A stretch of 64,000 bases of DNA from Candidatus Poribacteria bacterium (GCA_026702755.1 JAPPBX010000112.1:99210-163209); one strand, 5' to 3'; positions 1 through 9,368 are shown, counted from the first letter of the stretch. A program made the numbers and translations. Notes: generated by a model not told the origin, from the sequence alone.

Positions 1-497
1 CCGGTGGTAGTATTGAAGTGGTCAATGTCGCGGGTGATGTTCAAGCACGAACTTCAGGAGGCAACCTCCGCTTTGGTGCCGTTCAAGGTTCTATTTGGGG
101 CAAGACTTCAGGAGGCAGTATCAAGGTTGCGAAGTGTAGTGGCGGGGCAGATGTCCAGACCTCGGGAGGCAACATCATACTGCAGAACGTTGGTGGGAGT
201 GTGAATGCGAAAACGTCAGGAGGCAACATCCACGCCTTTATGATAACGCAACCCGATAGCGACTGTAGTCTGCACACGTCGGGTGGCGGAATAACCACCA
301 TTCTTATCCCGGACATTGCTGTTGACGTAGAAGCAGAAACCAGCGGCGGACATGTCTCAACGGATTTTGTGGTAGAATCGGTTATTCAAGGGAAGGTTCC
401 GAAAAATAGATTGAAAGGTCGCATAAATGGCGGCGGTCCCTTGCTGAAATTGCGCACCTCTGGTGGGAGTATTCATTTACAGAAGGCTACGGATTAA
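1..497 (+). CDS. DUF4097-like adhesin/repeat protein, 5' truncated
   Basis: The reading frame is open at the left edge (GGSIEVV is encoded before the first possible GTG at 18), so this is the C-terminal part of a longer protein. It consists of TSGG-x-I/L repeats; four successive TSGG motifs lie exactly 18 residues apart, then the spacing loosens. Such glycine-turn, beta-strand repeats fit the right-handed beta-helix/DUF4097 type of putative surface or adhesin domain. No signal peptide or anchor can be judged because the N-terminus is missing. Function is not known; the family assignment rests on the repeat pattern only. Confidence 0.75.
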   Translation, partial: GGSIEVVNVAGDVQARTSGGNLRFGAVQGSIWGKTSGGSIKVAKCSGGADVQTSGGNIILQNVGGSVNAKTSGGNIHAFMITQPDSDCSLHTSGGGITTILIPDIAVDVEAETSGGHVSTDFVVESVIQGKVPKNRLKGRINGGGPLLKLRTSGGSIHLQKATD

Positions 498-532
498 GCA
501 CTTTTTCGGATCGGTAGGGTCATTTATAGTAT

Positions 533-779
533 TGTAGGTTGGGTTGAACGGATTCCATCAAAACCGTAAAAACCAAAGAAAAAACAAACTTTTCTCCAGA
601 CACGCTACATCCGCCAGAGACCGAGTGAAACCCAACGCTCTTGTCCTGAAGTGCCACGACTCTGAGGGTATGAAGTTGGGTTTCACTATGTTCTTGAGTG
701 TATAGGGCAGCCTCTTGGATTTGAGGTGTGTTTGGCTCCCCGACATCTATCCTCTCAACGCCGTTCAACCCAACCTACA
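533..779. repeat. nested inverted-repeat element, copy 1
   Basis: Outer arms 533-551 and 761-779 are a perfect 19-bp inverted repeat (TGTAGGTTGGGTTGAACGG). Inside, 624-636 and 675-687 form a second perfect 13-bp inverted repeat (AGTGAAACCCAAC). No credible gene lies within. It fills the gap 498-818 together with a short 7-mer repeat stretch at about 790-812. A second copy with the same architecture is at 56644-56887. Confidence 0.85.
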
Positions 780-818
780 GATTCATACTTAAACTGACAA
801 CCGATAACTGATAACCAT

Positions 819-2726
819 TTACCAATGTTTGAACGAATACATCCGTTGTTCAAGAAATAACCCTAAAATTGCCCATATACTCCCCATCACAAATTCGCCG
901 AGCATTGTCCCTAAAAAGAGCGGCAGTGTTCGGCGATACGCACCAATCCCACCGTGGCGAATCAATATGGATTTCAGCAACCACGCCAGAAATACGGGGA
1001 ACCAAAGCCTACCGAAGTTCCAATTCCCCGCAAGCGGATAAGCCAATGGATGTAGCTGCCACCAGATAAACCGCAGGCGCATAAAGAGCGTCGTCAGGGT
1101 CAGCGTGATACCGAAACCAAAAAATCCCATACGTCCCCAGTCTGTGTCGTTCGGGAGGGTTAACCACCGTTGTAGATCGCTGAACGCCTCCTGCCCACGC
1201 CATGTTCCCAGATTGCCATGTCGATAACCAGCGTGAAGGAACGCAACAAACCCAATAGCTAACCCGATAACTGTCGCACCCCACATCACCCAAAGAATTT
1301 GACGCGAGTTAATTCCGCCTCTATCGGCGAGTTTAAATCCTTCCAATTGGTTCGGCATCGGTTGCGAACGGTAATTACGAGTGAACCCATAAAGGAAGGC
1401 GAAGCCTGTCAACGTCGGTGGACCAATCTTTCTGGAACCAACAAGCGACGTAAGGAAGAGTCCCGGACCGGCGCGATAAAAATCCATCGTCGGGGTTCCA
1501 AGTTCGGCACGCATCCGGGTGAACGCTAAAACAAGTATAAATTGAATACTGAAAAACCCAAGTACGCCCCACCACGACATCCCTGCCTTCAGGCAAAATC
1601 CAAACACGACTGCAATACCAATCAGGAATCCGACAAACGCACCCCGATATCCCATCGGTTCATTTGTCGTATCAAGGTTCGTTTTCAAACCTAAAATATT
1701 GCGAGCGACCTGCCAGAGGTGCTTGTGTGTTATCCAAAGCGCAAAGAAACAGAGTCCAAAGTACGCACCCGTCGATTGCATGTCAATATGCGGGTAACCC
1801 GGTGTCTGATTCAACCCTGTCATCGCGCCAAAAACGAGTTGTGCCTTCCAGAAAAGGTAGAACAACCAGCAAGAGAGCGACAAATCCAACGGCATTAAGA
1901 AACCTATACCGATAGCGTAAGGGTTCAGATGGATAGGCGTTGAACCGATAGCACTGAGCGGTTTCTCTGTGAACAAGCGTCCGATGTCGTGCCGAATGGG
2001 GATACTTGGTACGAAGGGGTAGAGAAAGCTGATACCATTGAGTAGGTCAAGTCCACATCCGATAGCGAAACCTATCCAAAGGAGTCGGTTTCGGTAGAAC
2101 CCTGCATCTTTCGTCATTTCATAAGGGAGCAGGATGATCGGGTAACTCAACTTTTCGTGTTCAATCCACTGTTTACGGAGGATAACACTAAGCATCATCA
2201 TAGAAAACGCAAGTGCGGAGAAGAAAACCAACCATGCTAACACCGGTGTGAGCCATGCGCGGATGTGCTCCATTTCAAATAGGTTTGAGGTGCCTTCGTA
2301 ATAGCCAGCTAAAGCACGTCGATTCATCACGGCAATCCAGTCTGGAATATATCGGAAGAAAAGTGATTGCCATTCATTCTCTGGCGTAGCGAACCACGTC
2401 GCGTGTCCCAGGACGCACATTGTCGCCTGCAACAGGTCGTGTCCACAAACGACGCATGCCAGTGTTACCATGAGATACACTGTTAGCATTTCTGCTTGTG
2501 TGAGCTGCCATCTTGGAAGATAGCGCGTTAGGAACAGATTGAAAAGTGCAACGAGGAAAAGTGTAAAGACGGCGTTGAAGAAAATCGCCATCGTGGTAGG
2601 GTATTGCGTTGTCCACACCGTTTCTGTCTGAACAACAAGATAGATATTGAGTGGAAGTGTTAGCAAACCTAAGAGTATGGCTCGCCAGGTAACGTTTTCG
2701 ACTGAAGTATGTGAGGGTATGCCCAT
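819..2726 (-). CDS. DUF6785/DUF6784-type polytopic membrane protein
   Basis: A 635-residue protein with many hydrophobic segments from the first at about residues 14-32 to the last near 600-625, separated by short polar loops; it is clearly an integral inner-membrane protein. The order of helices and the conserved loops (for example EHEKLSYPIILLPYEMT around 190) resemble the DUF6785/DUF6784 family, which is common in Poribacteria and Planctomycetes and distantly reminiscent of OPT-type transporters; a transport role is inference. Start ATG at 2726 has only a weak AGAAAG upstream, and a 7-mer repeat element (2753-2828) sits directly before it. Last gene of the minus-strand block. Confidence 0.7.
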   Translation of the reverse strand: MGIPSHTSVENVTWRAILLGLLTLPLNIYLVVQTETVWTTQYPTTMAIFFNAVFTLFLVALFNLFLTRYLPRWQLTQAEMLTVYLMVTLACVVCGHDLLQATMCVLGHATWFATPENEWQSLFFRYIPDWIAVMNRRALAGYYEGTSNLFEMEHIRAWLTPVLAWLVFFSALAFSMMMLSVILRKQWIEHEKLSYPIILLPYEMTKDAGFYRNRLLWIGFAIGCGLDLLNGISFLYPFVPSIPIRHDIGRLFTEKPLSAIGSTPIHLNPYAIGIGFLMPLDLSLSCWLFYLFWKAQLVFGAMTGLNQTPGYPHIDMQSTGAYFGLCFFALWITHKHLWQVARNILGLKTNLDTTNEPMGYRGAFVGFLIGIAVVFGFCLKAGMSWWGVLGFFSIQFILVLAFTRMRAELGTPTMDFYRAGPGLFLTSLVGSRKIGPPTLTGFAFLYGFTRNYRSQPMPNQLEGFKLADRGGINSRQILWVMWGATVIGLAIGFVAFLHAGYRHGNLGTWRGQEAFSDLQRWLTLPNDTDWGRMGFFGFGITLTLTTLFMRLRFIWWQLHPLAYPLAGNWNFGRLWFPVFLAWLLKSILIRHGGIGAYRRTLPLFLGTMLGEFVMGSIWAILGLFLEQRMYSFKHW

Positions 2727-2752
2727 GCTTTCTGTTTTTTTAATGGCTATTA

Positions 2753-2828
2753 GTTATCGGTTAAAAGAGAATGCTGTGTCAGGCACAAACACTTTTTTAA
2801 CTGAAACCGACAACCGAAAACCGATAAC
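2753..2828. repeat. 7-mer-type inverted-repeat element
   Basis: Perfect 10-bp inverted ends GTTATCGGTT (2753-2762) and AACCGATAAC (2819-2828) enclose a 76-bp element that occupies nearly the whole gap between two genes. The right end contains degenerate tandem units (ACCGACA, ACCGAAA, ACCGATA). Confidence 0.7.
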
Positions 2829-2831
2829 TAC

Positions 2832-4823
2832 TTAAAATGTACGCTCAATTCCCCAAAAGATCATCTGTTTGAACGCGGGTTCGGAAGGCGCGTCAAGCGG
2901 AAATGCAAATTCAACGCGGAATATACCGGCATTACTAACTTTGGCAAATCCACCCCGTAGCCCGAATCCAACACTTCGTTTCGGTTCTGCCAGATTGAAT
3001 GTGTAATGTCCATTCCAGATGTAACCGATGTCAGTAAAGGCAGTAGAACTTACGATAAGACCTAAGTTAACAGAGCGTTTGATAAACGGCTTCGCAATGA
3101 ACGTAGCAACTGCTTCGATCCCTTCATCGAGTTTCCTGAAGAACGTCCCACCATAAACGGTTCGGCTTTCAAGGCGTAGCACCATCATTTTTTCGCCGTT
3201 AAATTGTCGGTAGTTGTAACCTCGCAGTCCGTTGAAAGCTCCGAGAACGACCTGACTTTCACCGCGCCATCCAAACAGCATCTCCGTTTTGAATTCCACC
3301 ACAAACGTTTGATGAAAATCGAAAAAACCGTTCTTACGAAATCCTTTGTCGACTGTATAGATCTCGCCTGTGTTGAATACATCTGTGTAATACCACGAGG
3401 TTTGCGCCTGCAGTATGGAACGCTCAATTCGGGTTGTAAAGTATGTGCCCATATCTATAAGGATTGTCCCTAATATACGGTTTCCTGCCGTCCAACCCGA
3501 TCTACCGATAAAGTTTGCGTAAGTTTCTGCTTTGTCTGAACCGTAAAGGGGAGAAGCCTGTCCGAGTGAGAAAGCGTATTCGGATCCGACAAAGAAATCT
3601 TCCTCGCGCCCCATCCTTCTGATGAACCGGGTTTTATAGTAGGTGACGCGTTTTCGACCCACGGTAACACCAACCAGTTTAACATCGCGGCTTGAGGGTG
3701 CTGCCGTAGAGTCATAGAGTTTCTCAATCAACACGTACTTTGAACGGCGTGAGGTCGCCCAAACCCCAATATAGTTTTGCCGTTCCCGGTCACCGAAATA
3801 TCGGCGGACTCTCCCGGCTACGCCTTGAAGATTTACCTCAAATCTATCTGTTGCTTCTAACCTATCAGAGAGCGGGATCATTTCATACCATGCGAAATCA
3901 CCTATTGCTTCTGAGAGACTAAACTTTGCGCTCCATCGACTCTTCAGCGTATATTGTGGACGCTCAAGCACAACTGCCCATGAATCTCCCTCACGTTTTT
4001 GAATATAGGCACCATCAAAATTCCAATGTGAGCTGAAAACGCGGGGCATCCTATATTTCCATGTGAGTAGACTCTTCGTCTTTTCGCCGATCTCGCTAAT
4101 CCGCTGATAGCGGACTTCAGTGTCATGACCGGAACCAAATACATTGGATTCTCGTATCCCCAAAAGAAATGTTCCACCTTGACTGTTCAATGCCGGATCG
4201 AATGAAGGGAGAGGTGGTGACCAGAGTTCTGTGATATTGACGTGAATCCTAACCGTGTTTGCCTTGGCGTTCCAGAACGTCTCAATCCTTGCGGCTCCGA
4301 TATAAGTCTTGTCTCGGAGTATTTGCTCGCTTTCTTTCTTATCCGCTTCTACATAGGTATCCCCGACCTCAAACAGGAGTTCACGAAGGACTACGTCTTT
4401 CTTGGTTTTCTCGTTACCCGATAAAGTAATTTCCCCGATAGTGCCTTCATCAATTTCAATGCCGAGATAAACACCGTCCGCGAATTTCTTCGCAGAAATT
4501 TGCTCTTCACCGACACGCGCGAAACGGTACCCGTTTTTCCTATAGAAGCCTATAATCGCTTCAAGGTCTGATTTCAGAACCGCTTCATCGTAAACACGCC
4601 ACACATCTGTCTGCATCAACGCGCGAATTTCCTGTTCAGAGAATGCTTGGTTTCCATCAATTACAAGGCTACGTACAACGCTTGCTTCATCTTTTAAAGC
4701 GACGCTTTTACGCTGTGCAGCGTCTACCGTTTCTGCCAAGGTTTCTACTTGTATGCTTATGCTAAGCAGGACGATTAAACATAAAGCCTGAAACGAGCGC
4801 TTGACATACCAAAGATGTTTCAT
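2832..4823 (-). CDS. BamA/TamA-family outer membrane protein with POTRA domains
   Basis: 663 residues. A signal peptide (about 1-30, hydrophobic CLIVLLSISI) is followed by two POTRA-like beta-alpha-alpha-beta-beta modules (about 50-125, starting VVRSLVIDGNQAF, and 126-200, starting GEITLSGNEKT). From about 215 the sequence alternates in the way of a 16-stranded Omp85 barrel and it ends in Phe (WGIERTF), the usual C-terminal signature for outer membrane insertion. Members assemble or secrete proteins, or serve as surface antigens; the substrate here is unknown. The start overlaps the stop of the upstream VWA gene by one base (TAATG) with an AGGTGA Shine-Dalgarno, so the two are translationally coupled. 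Confidence 0.85.
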   Translation of the reverse strand: MKHLWYVKRSFQALCLIVLLSISIQVETLAETVDAAQRKSVALKDEASVVRSLVIDGNQAFSEQEIRALMQTDVWRVYDEAVLKSDLEAIIGFYRKNGYRFARVGEEQISAKKFADGVYLGIEIDEGTIGEITLSGNEKTKKDVVLRELLFEVGDTYVEADKKESEQILRDKTYIGAARIETFWNAKANTVRIHVNITELWSPPLPSFDPALNSQGGTFLLGIRESNVFGSGHDTEVRYQRISEIGEKTKSLLTWKYRMPRVFSSHWNFDGAYIQKREGDSWAVVLERPQYTLKSRWSAKFSLSEAIGDFAWYEMIPLSDRLEATDRFEVNLQGVAGRVRRYFGDRERQNYIGVWATSRRSKYVLIEKLYDSTAAPSSRDVKLVGVTVGRKRVTYYKTRFIRRMGREEDFFVGSEYAFSLGQASPLYGSDKAETYANFIGRSGWTAGNRILGTILIDMGTYFTTRIERSILQAQTSWYYTDVFNTGEIYTVDKGFRKNGFFDFHQTFVVEFKTEMLFGWRGESQVVLGAFNGLRGYNYRQFNGEKMMVLRLESRTVYGGTFFRKLDEGIEAVATFIAKPFIKRSVNLGLIVSSTAFTDIGYIWNGHYTFNLAEPKRSVGFGLRGGFAKVSNAGIFRVEFAFPLDAPSEPAFKQMIFWGIERTF

Positions 4824-7084
4824 TAGTTTTCACCTGCCGTGCGCACGTTTTCGCCCCTTCCCTGTAACGGCTGGGGACCCCGGTTCGAGAGAAAACTTTC
4901 GAGGAGCATAAGGCAAACAACTAAGACCAGCAATTCGCCCCAAATTTCCCTGCCGTGTCGATTGATGTTGTAAGCGTCGGCTTCTATCGCTACTCCCTCA
5001 GTTTCCTGATCTGTTGCTGTTTGGGCACCGACTCGCGCTGCGGCGCGTTCTAATGGAATCCCTGTTAAGTCGCCTTCGGTGGTGTCAACATTAGCTGCAA
5101 AGAAGTTTCGTTGGATCCTGTTTTGCGTTTGTACTTCAACCTGATAGATACCGGGACGTTCTGTACCTTGGAATCGTAATGTACCATCTTCAGCAATTGG
5201 CACCACTATGCTATCGTCTATATCGGAGGTATCATCGTTCCATTCGCCAACTGTGCTCTTTAGGCGAATAGACGCTTTCCCACCGGCACTTTGCGGATAA
5301 CTTGCTGTATAGGTGTCGCCGATATGTCCTTCCCACGCTAAAAGATTGTTACTGGCTGTCGCTGCATAAAGCACGCTCTGTTGGAGCATTGGAAGGAAAT
5401 ACGGATTAACAAGTAGGTCATTTGTATAAACTGTGGTGGATGTAGATGTCGTCGCCTGTTGTGTAAGGAGTCCACAATTATAGAGTAGCACAATACTTGT
5501 ACCTTGACTTCGTTCAACGAAAAAGGGTGTATCGTCTCCGAAACGGGCAATAACCTTGGATTCCGACAAGGGGTATAATGTCACACCGTTGCAAAACTGC
5601 GGTGCGTATTGTGTAGAGAATCCTTCACTTGAAAACACATCGAAAACAGGATGTTCTTCCTGATACGCGTGAACCCGTTGTGGTGGTGTCCATGTCAGCG
5701 CACTACCAAGTTGGGCAGGCAACCAAATATCGCTAAGTTGATTGTAACTTTTTGCATCACTTCGGCTGCTCACGAAGGCGATGATACTTTTGCCGTGACG
5801 GATGAATTTTTGGAGTTGTGCATTCGTCTGGCGAGAGATTTTTGGCACATCTGCGAGAATGATGACATCATAGTCTTCCAGTGGGAAGTTCTCAAACTCA
5901 GCGGGTGTGCATTGCGTTGGTAAAATCATTGTATCGGCTGTTAGCAGTCGGTTTTCGGCTGTCGGTGATCGACGGGCGTTAGGAAAATCCCTTTGCTGAT
6001 TGCTGACGGAAACCGATTGCTGACGGCTATTTTTATGTGGATTTAGTGCTAATGTTAGGTATTCCGTCTGTTCTCCCACGCATAGCACACGCACTTCACC
6101 GAGAACATTAAAGGCAAAATAACGCAGATTATCAATGTTGAGTCGATCTTCTGTTAATGTGAAGTAACCGATATGCGTGCCGGGTGTAGAAAAGTTGTGT
6201 ATTAAAGTCGTATTCAGTGATTCGTTTGCGCCGACAGAAAAACTCATAGTTTTTTGTTTTTTTCCCCCAGTGAACAACGTTAGTATATTTTCCTCCAAGG
6301 GTGCTACTGAATGATTCACAGCTGTCACATTCAATTGGAGTGGTAAATTTACGCCTATTAGTTGATTGGAGGGACGAATTTCTTTAATACTTGTGTTATG
6401 CGCTTCACCTTTGGCAACAGGAATCAGAGAAATACGGGCACCTGAACGATTCGGGAGCCTACTCCAGTTCTTCCATCCGTTTTGGGTGAAGTCTGAAATC
6501 AAATAGATTTCTTTGTTCAGTTGCTCTGACTCAGCGAGGATTTCATGGGCGAGTTCAATGCTGGGCTGAACATTCGTGGTGCGGTAAGAGACCTCCGTAT
6601 CCTTAATGGTTTCAGTGACGCTCTCAACATCCGGTGTGAGTTGCCGAAAGAGAGGTTTGGGGATGTCTGACATTAATATAAACGCGGCACTGTCACCGTG
6701 ACGCAAAGTGTTGAGGATATCAGTTGCCAAAGTTTTCGCTTTCTCGAACCGAATGCCATCAATGTCTTGATATGCCATGCTGTAGGAGTTATCTAAAACG
6801 ATAACGAGGTCGGTTTTCGCGCGCACGGACGCGACGGGCAGTCCAAGCGTCAAAAAGGGACGTGCTAAGGCGAGCGCGATGAGTGCTACAATTAGCATCC
6901 GCAAAAACAGAATGAGAAGTTGTCGGAGTTGGAATCGGCGGGCGTTTTCACGATGTGCCGCTGTAAGGAACATCAGACTGCTGAAATCTATTGTTACAAC
7001 ACGACGACGGTTCCAGAGATGGATAATCAATGGGATGCCAGCGGCGAGAAGTCCGAAAAGAAAGAGTGGATTGAGAAATGCCAT
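4823..7084 (-). CDS. BatA-domain / VWA-domain membrane protein
   Basis: 753 residues. The N-terminus (1-78) is the BatA/aerotolerance-type double membrane segment with the typical PLIIHLWNRR. A von Willebrand A domain follows, with the MIDAS start DxSxS at D98/S100/S102. A C-terminal membrane helix lies near 717-737, so most of the protein is periplasmic. Homologues act in envelope stress or metal-dependent protein binding, but no precise role can be given. It is coupled to the downstream Omp85-like gene. Residues about 351-383 are encoded by a repeat element read in-frame (see 5936-6036) and look unlike the rest of the protein. There is no Shine-Dalgarno: a 9-unit 7-mer array starts 5 nt upstream of the ATG. 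Confidence 0.85.
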   Translation of the reverse strand: MAFLNPLFLFGLLAAGIPLIIHLWNRRRVVTIDFSSLMFLTAAHRENARRFQLRQLLILFLRMLIVALIALALARPFLTLGLPVASVRAKTDLVIVLDNSYSMAYQDIDGIRFEKAKTLATDILNTLRHGDSAAFILMSDIPKPLFRQLTPDVESVTETIKDTEVSYRTTNVQPSIELAHEILAESEQLNKEIYLISDFTQNGWKNWSRLPNRSGARISLIPVAKGEAHNTSIKEIRPSNQLIGVNLPLQLNVTAVNHSVAPLEENILTLFTGGKKQKTMSFSVGANESLNTTLIHNFSTPGTHIGYFTLTEDRLNIDNLRYFAFNVLGEVRVLCVGEQTEYLTLALNPHKNSRQQSVSVSNQQRDFPNARRSPTAENRLLTADTMILPTQCTPAEFENFPLEDYDVIILADVPKISRQTNAQLQKFIRHGKSIIAFVSSRSDAKSYNQLSDIWLPAQLGSALTWTPPQRVHAYQEEHPVFDVFSSEGFSTQYAPQFCNGVTLYPLSESKVIARFGDDTPFFVERSQGTSIVLLYNCGLLTQQATTSTSTTVYTNDLLVNPYFLPMLQQSVLYAATASNNLLAWEGHIGDTYTASYPQSAGGKASIRLKSTVGEWNDDTSDIDDSIVVPIAEDGTLRFQGTERPGIYQVEVQTQNRIQRNFFAANVDTTEGDLTGIPLERAAARVGAQTATDQETEGVAIEADAYNINRHGREIWGELLVLVVCLMLLESFLSNRGPQPLQGRGENVRTAGEN
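5936..6036. repeat. 7-mer-type repeat element inside the VWA gene
   Basis: Near-inverted ends AGCAGTCGGTT (5943-5953) and AACCGATTGCT (6011-6021; 10 of 11 match as inverted repeat). The core TTTGCTGATTGCTGAC (5992-6007) is identical to 62017-62032 in an intergenic element. It is read in-frame as part of the VWA protein. Confidence 0.7.
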
Positions 7085-7088
7085 CAGT

Positions 7089-7453
7089 AGTTATCAGTTG
7101 TTAGTTGTCAGTTATCAGTTGCCAGTTGTCAGTTGTCAGTTGTCAGTTAAGAGTAAGAAGTCGGGAATCGGAGTGTTTTTGCAAACGCTAAAATCCAATG
7201 CGAAGAAAGTGTTTCTTCCCTCCTACAGGGTTCATGAAGCAGGGCGCGTTTTTTTCAAAATGTAAACTTATTTTCGGATTTTACTATAAGATATTATCGT
7301 CTGAAATGGTAATGCGACTACCACACGCCGCTGACGAGGTTTGAAACCTCGCCAGCGAGGAAGCTGCGTAAGTCCTGAAGATATTATCGTTTTGAAATGC
7401 TAATAGTTTCAAAGAAGATATGGGTTTATCAGGAACTTCTTTAACTGATAACT
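7089..7453. repeat. 7-mer array and inverted partner filling the gap 7085-7458
   Basis: 7089-7151 is nine tandem degenerate heptamers (AGTTATC, AGTTGTT, AGTTGTC and so on). Its first 11 bases AGTTATCAGTT recur inverted as AACTGATAACT at 7443-7453, just before the next gene. The gap also holds a GGCGAGG-type element (7271-7402). No gene is seen in this 374-bp stretch. Confidence 0.75.
7271..7402. repeat. GCGAGG-palindrome element
   Basis: Contains TTTTCGGATTTTACTATAA (7271-7289), whose exact reverse complement is at 15656-15674, and a palindromic core 7329-7357 (CGCTGACGAGG, then CCTCGCCAGCG). The core is flanked by a direct repeat (AGATATTATCGT) at about 7289 and 7379. Confidence 0.65.
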
Positions 7454-7458
7454 GACGG

Positions 7459-9261
7459 CTATTCAACGATGGCAATTTCAAGTTGATTGAGCGTATGGAA
7501 AACATCTTCTGCAAACTCCATGAGGTTGTCTGACTCCATAACGCTACCACCGAGTTGAATATGGTTTGCATCGGCGATGACCTGGTCCAATGTTGGATCC
7601 ATTTGTACCCATCTGCCAACATAGACTTCGGGCCAGAAGTGGTAGTAAAAAGCATCTTTTGCGAATACAATACCGGAGCAGATCCGTGCTGGTATTCCAG
7701 CGGCACGCGCGAGTGCTATAAAAAGCACAGTGTGTTCTGTACAATCCCCAGAGAGTGATTCCAGAGTCGTTAGTGATGAACCAAAACCTCCGCTCATTTT
7801 TTTGTCGCTAATAGATGCATAGACCCATCGACATAGTTTTTCCGCAGCGTTCCATGCATTGACTTCACCCTCCAAAATCTCCTCTGCCTTTGCTTGAATG
7901 TCAGGGTGATCAACTTGAATATAGGCACTTGCAGCCAGAAATTCGCCTTCCGCATTCTGGATAGGTAGGTTCGGACAGTCATCCGCTACGATTGATCGGA
8001 CTTCAATGGAAAGTTTACCGGCGTGTGCATTACTCACTTCAAGTTTCTGTTGAGGGTTAGACATAAAAACCTCAGCGATGTTTCCTGTTGAGAGTTTCAC
8101 TTCTGCCTCAAGATGTTTTGCTCTCGGCGTAGGACGTTTTCCGGACGGAAGGATACGAGTTTTTAAGATAACATCGACTTCTTCTGTCTCACCAAGGGCA
8201 GTTTCCTTGTCGGTTTTCATGGTTACCATGGAAAGTCCCATCAACGGCACTTCTGTCCGATAGTTTACGCCGTCGGTATCAATCCACAGTTTTGCAGTAA
8301 TACCGTTCATCATGTCTATTGTCTGACGCAAAACATAAACCTGCTTTTCCCCGGACTGATAGGTTAAGGTTTCTCTTCCTAAAATTTCAATTTCCGTCTT
8401 CACCGGCTTCAGCAGATCGAAACTGAATATATGAAAAGTCCGTTTGTCTCCTATTTTAAGTGCTTTCTGGCTTAACAGTGATGTCACACCTATGTGTTCA
8501 GAAATAGTGTCCGATGGCACTGGCGTTTCCGATTCAGTGGTTTCGCCGTTGAGTGTTGTTTTAACGTAGGCGACACCATCTATAATTGATCCCTCGACCT
8601 GTTTTAAACCGGATTCGTTGGACGTTGAGAGGAAGTGGCGCGGCATTGCGTCGGGACCCGTATACTCAACACGCGTAATTTCAACCGTCACAGCCGTCCC
8701 GAGTGCCTTAAAATTCATAACGATATCAACTTTATTCCGATCCACCGTTTCCCCTTGATACTCAGCTTTCTCAGTAGACGTGTGCATATAGCCGATCTTG
8801 GTGTTCATCAAGGTAAGGCTGTACCAATGTTCTTGTGGGTTTTGTGTCATGTTCTCAGATGTCATCAGTTTTTGGAGTTCTTGAAGTCCTTGGGTGAAGG
8901 AAGTGCCATCCGCCTTTTTGGTCATCTTGAGTGGAACATAGTGATCACCACCGTTAACAACTGTAACAGGTTTTCCAAGCCGATCGCCGTATCCTTCTTT
9001 ATGAATATTGATAAGATAGCGGCCCGCGGGGATACTCGTTCGCTTGTACTCACCGGTGGCCTCGGTTGTTGCTATGAATTCTGTGCCATCTGGAGCGACA
9101 ATTTTAACTTGAACGCCTTCAATCGGATTTTGTGCGCTGCTGGTATCAGTGATTTTACCTCGGACGGTTCCACCACTTGCAGCTTCTTCTTGCGCGAAGA
9201 TAGGACTAATAGACATACCAATACAAGCAATGATCGCTAACATAAAACTTAAACGGATCAC
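7459..9261 (-). CDS. secreted transglutaminase-like protein with CarboxypepD-regulatory domain
   Basis: 600 residues beginning at a GTG with AAGGAGA about 11 nt upstream. A signal peptide (1-23) ends at IFA-QEE. Residues about 32-110 form a carboxypeptidase-regulatory-like beta-sandwich (VRGKITD ... GEYKRTSIPAGRYLINI). The C-terminal part (about 430-570) is a transglutaminase-like fold with the Cys-His-Asp triad visible as Cys507 (GDCTEHT), His541 (YYHFWPEV) and Asp555 (WVQMDPT). Such periplasmic papain-like domains act as peptidases or amide-forming enzymes on peptides or peptidoglycan; the substrate is unknown. A strong promoter lies at 9340-9368. It may be cotranscribed with the downstream VWA gene, but 374 bp of repeats intervene. 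Confidence 0.85.
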   Translation of the reverse strand: MIRLSFMLAIIACIGMSISPIFAQEEAASGGTVRGKITDTSSAQNPIEGVQVKIVAPDGTEFIATTEATGEYKRTSIPAGRYLINIHKEGYGDRLGKPVTVVNGGDHYVPLKMTKKADGTSFTQGLQELQKLMTSENMTQNPQEHWYSLTLMNTKIGYMHTSTEKAEYQGETVDRNKVDIVMNFKALGTAVTVEITRVEYTGPDAMPRHFLSTSNESGLKQVEGSIIDGVAYVKTTLNGETTESETPVPSDTISEHIGVTSLLSQKALKIGDKRTFHIFSFDLLKPVKTEIEILGRETLTYQSGEKQVYVLRQTIDMMNGITAKLWIDTDGVNYRTEVPLMGLSMVTMKTDKETALGETEEVDVILKTRILPSGKRPTPRAKHLEAEVKLSTGNIAEVFMSNPQQKLEVSNAHAGKLSIEVRSIVADDCPNLPIQNAEGEFLAASAYIQVDHPDIQAKAEEILEGEVNAWNAAEKLCRWVYASISDKKMSGGFGSSLTTLESLSGDCTEHTVLFIALARAAGIPARICSGIVFAKDAFYYHFWPEVYVGRWVQMDPTLDQVIADANHIQLGGSVMESDNLMEFAEDVFHTLNQLEIAIVE

Positions 9262-9339
9262 CTGTTATGTTTCTCCTTCGGGGATTTGTTTAATGGGTGA
9301 GAAAGTTTTGAGTGTTTGTTGTGTTTCTACAGTGTTACA

Positions 9340-9368
9340 ATTATACCCAACGGATACGCCTATGTCAA
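9340..9368 (-). promoter_or_regulatory. sigma-70-type promoter for the transglutaminase-like gene
   Basis: On the minus strand TTGACA (9363-9368), 17 nt, TATAAT (9340-9345): full consensus. Predicted start near 9333 gives a leader of about 70 nt. Confidence 0.8.

Noticed and set aside
83..316. Minus-strand ORF of 77 residues rich in LPPE
   Set aside because: It is the antisense shadow of the TSGG repeat frame, with no ribosome site.
7089..7151. Possible CRISPR array
   Set aside because: Units are 7 nt in direct tandem without spacers.
8635..9240. Plus-strand ORF of 201 residues
   Set aside because: Antisense to the transglutaminase-like gene, which has clear domains.
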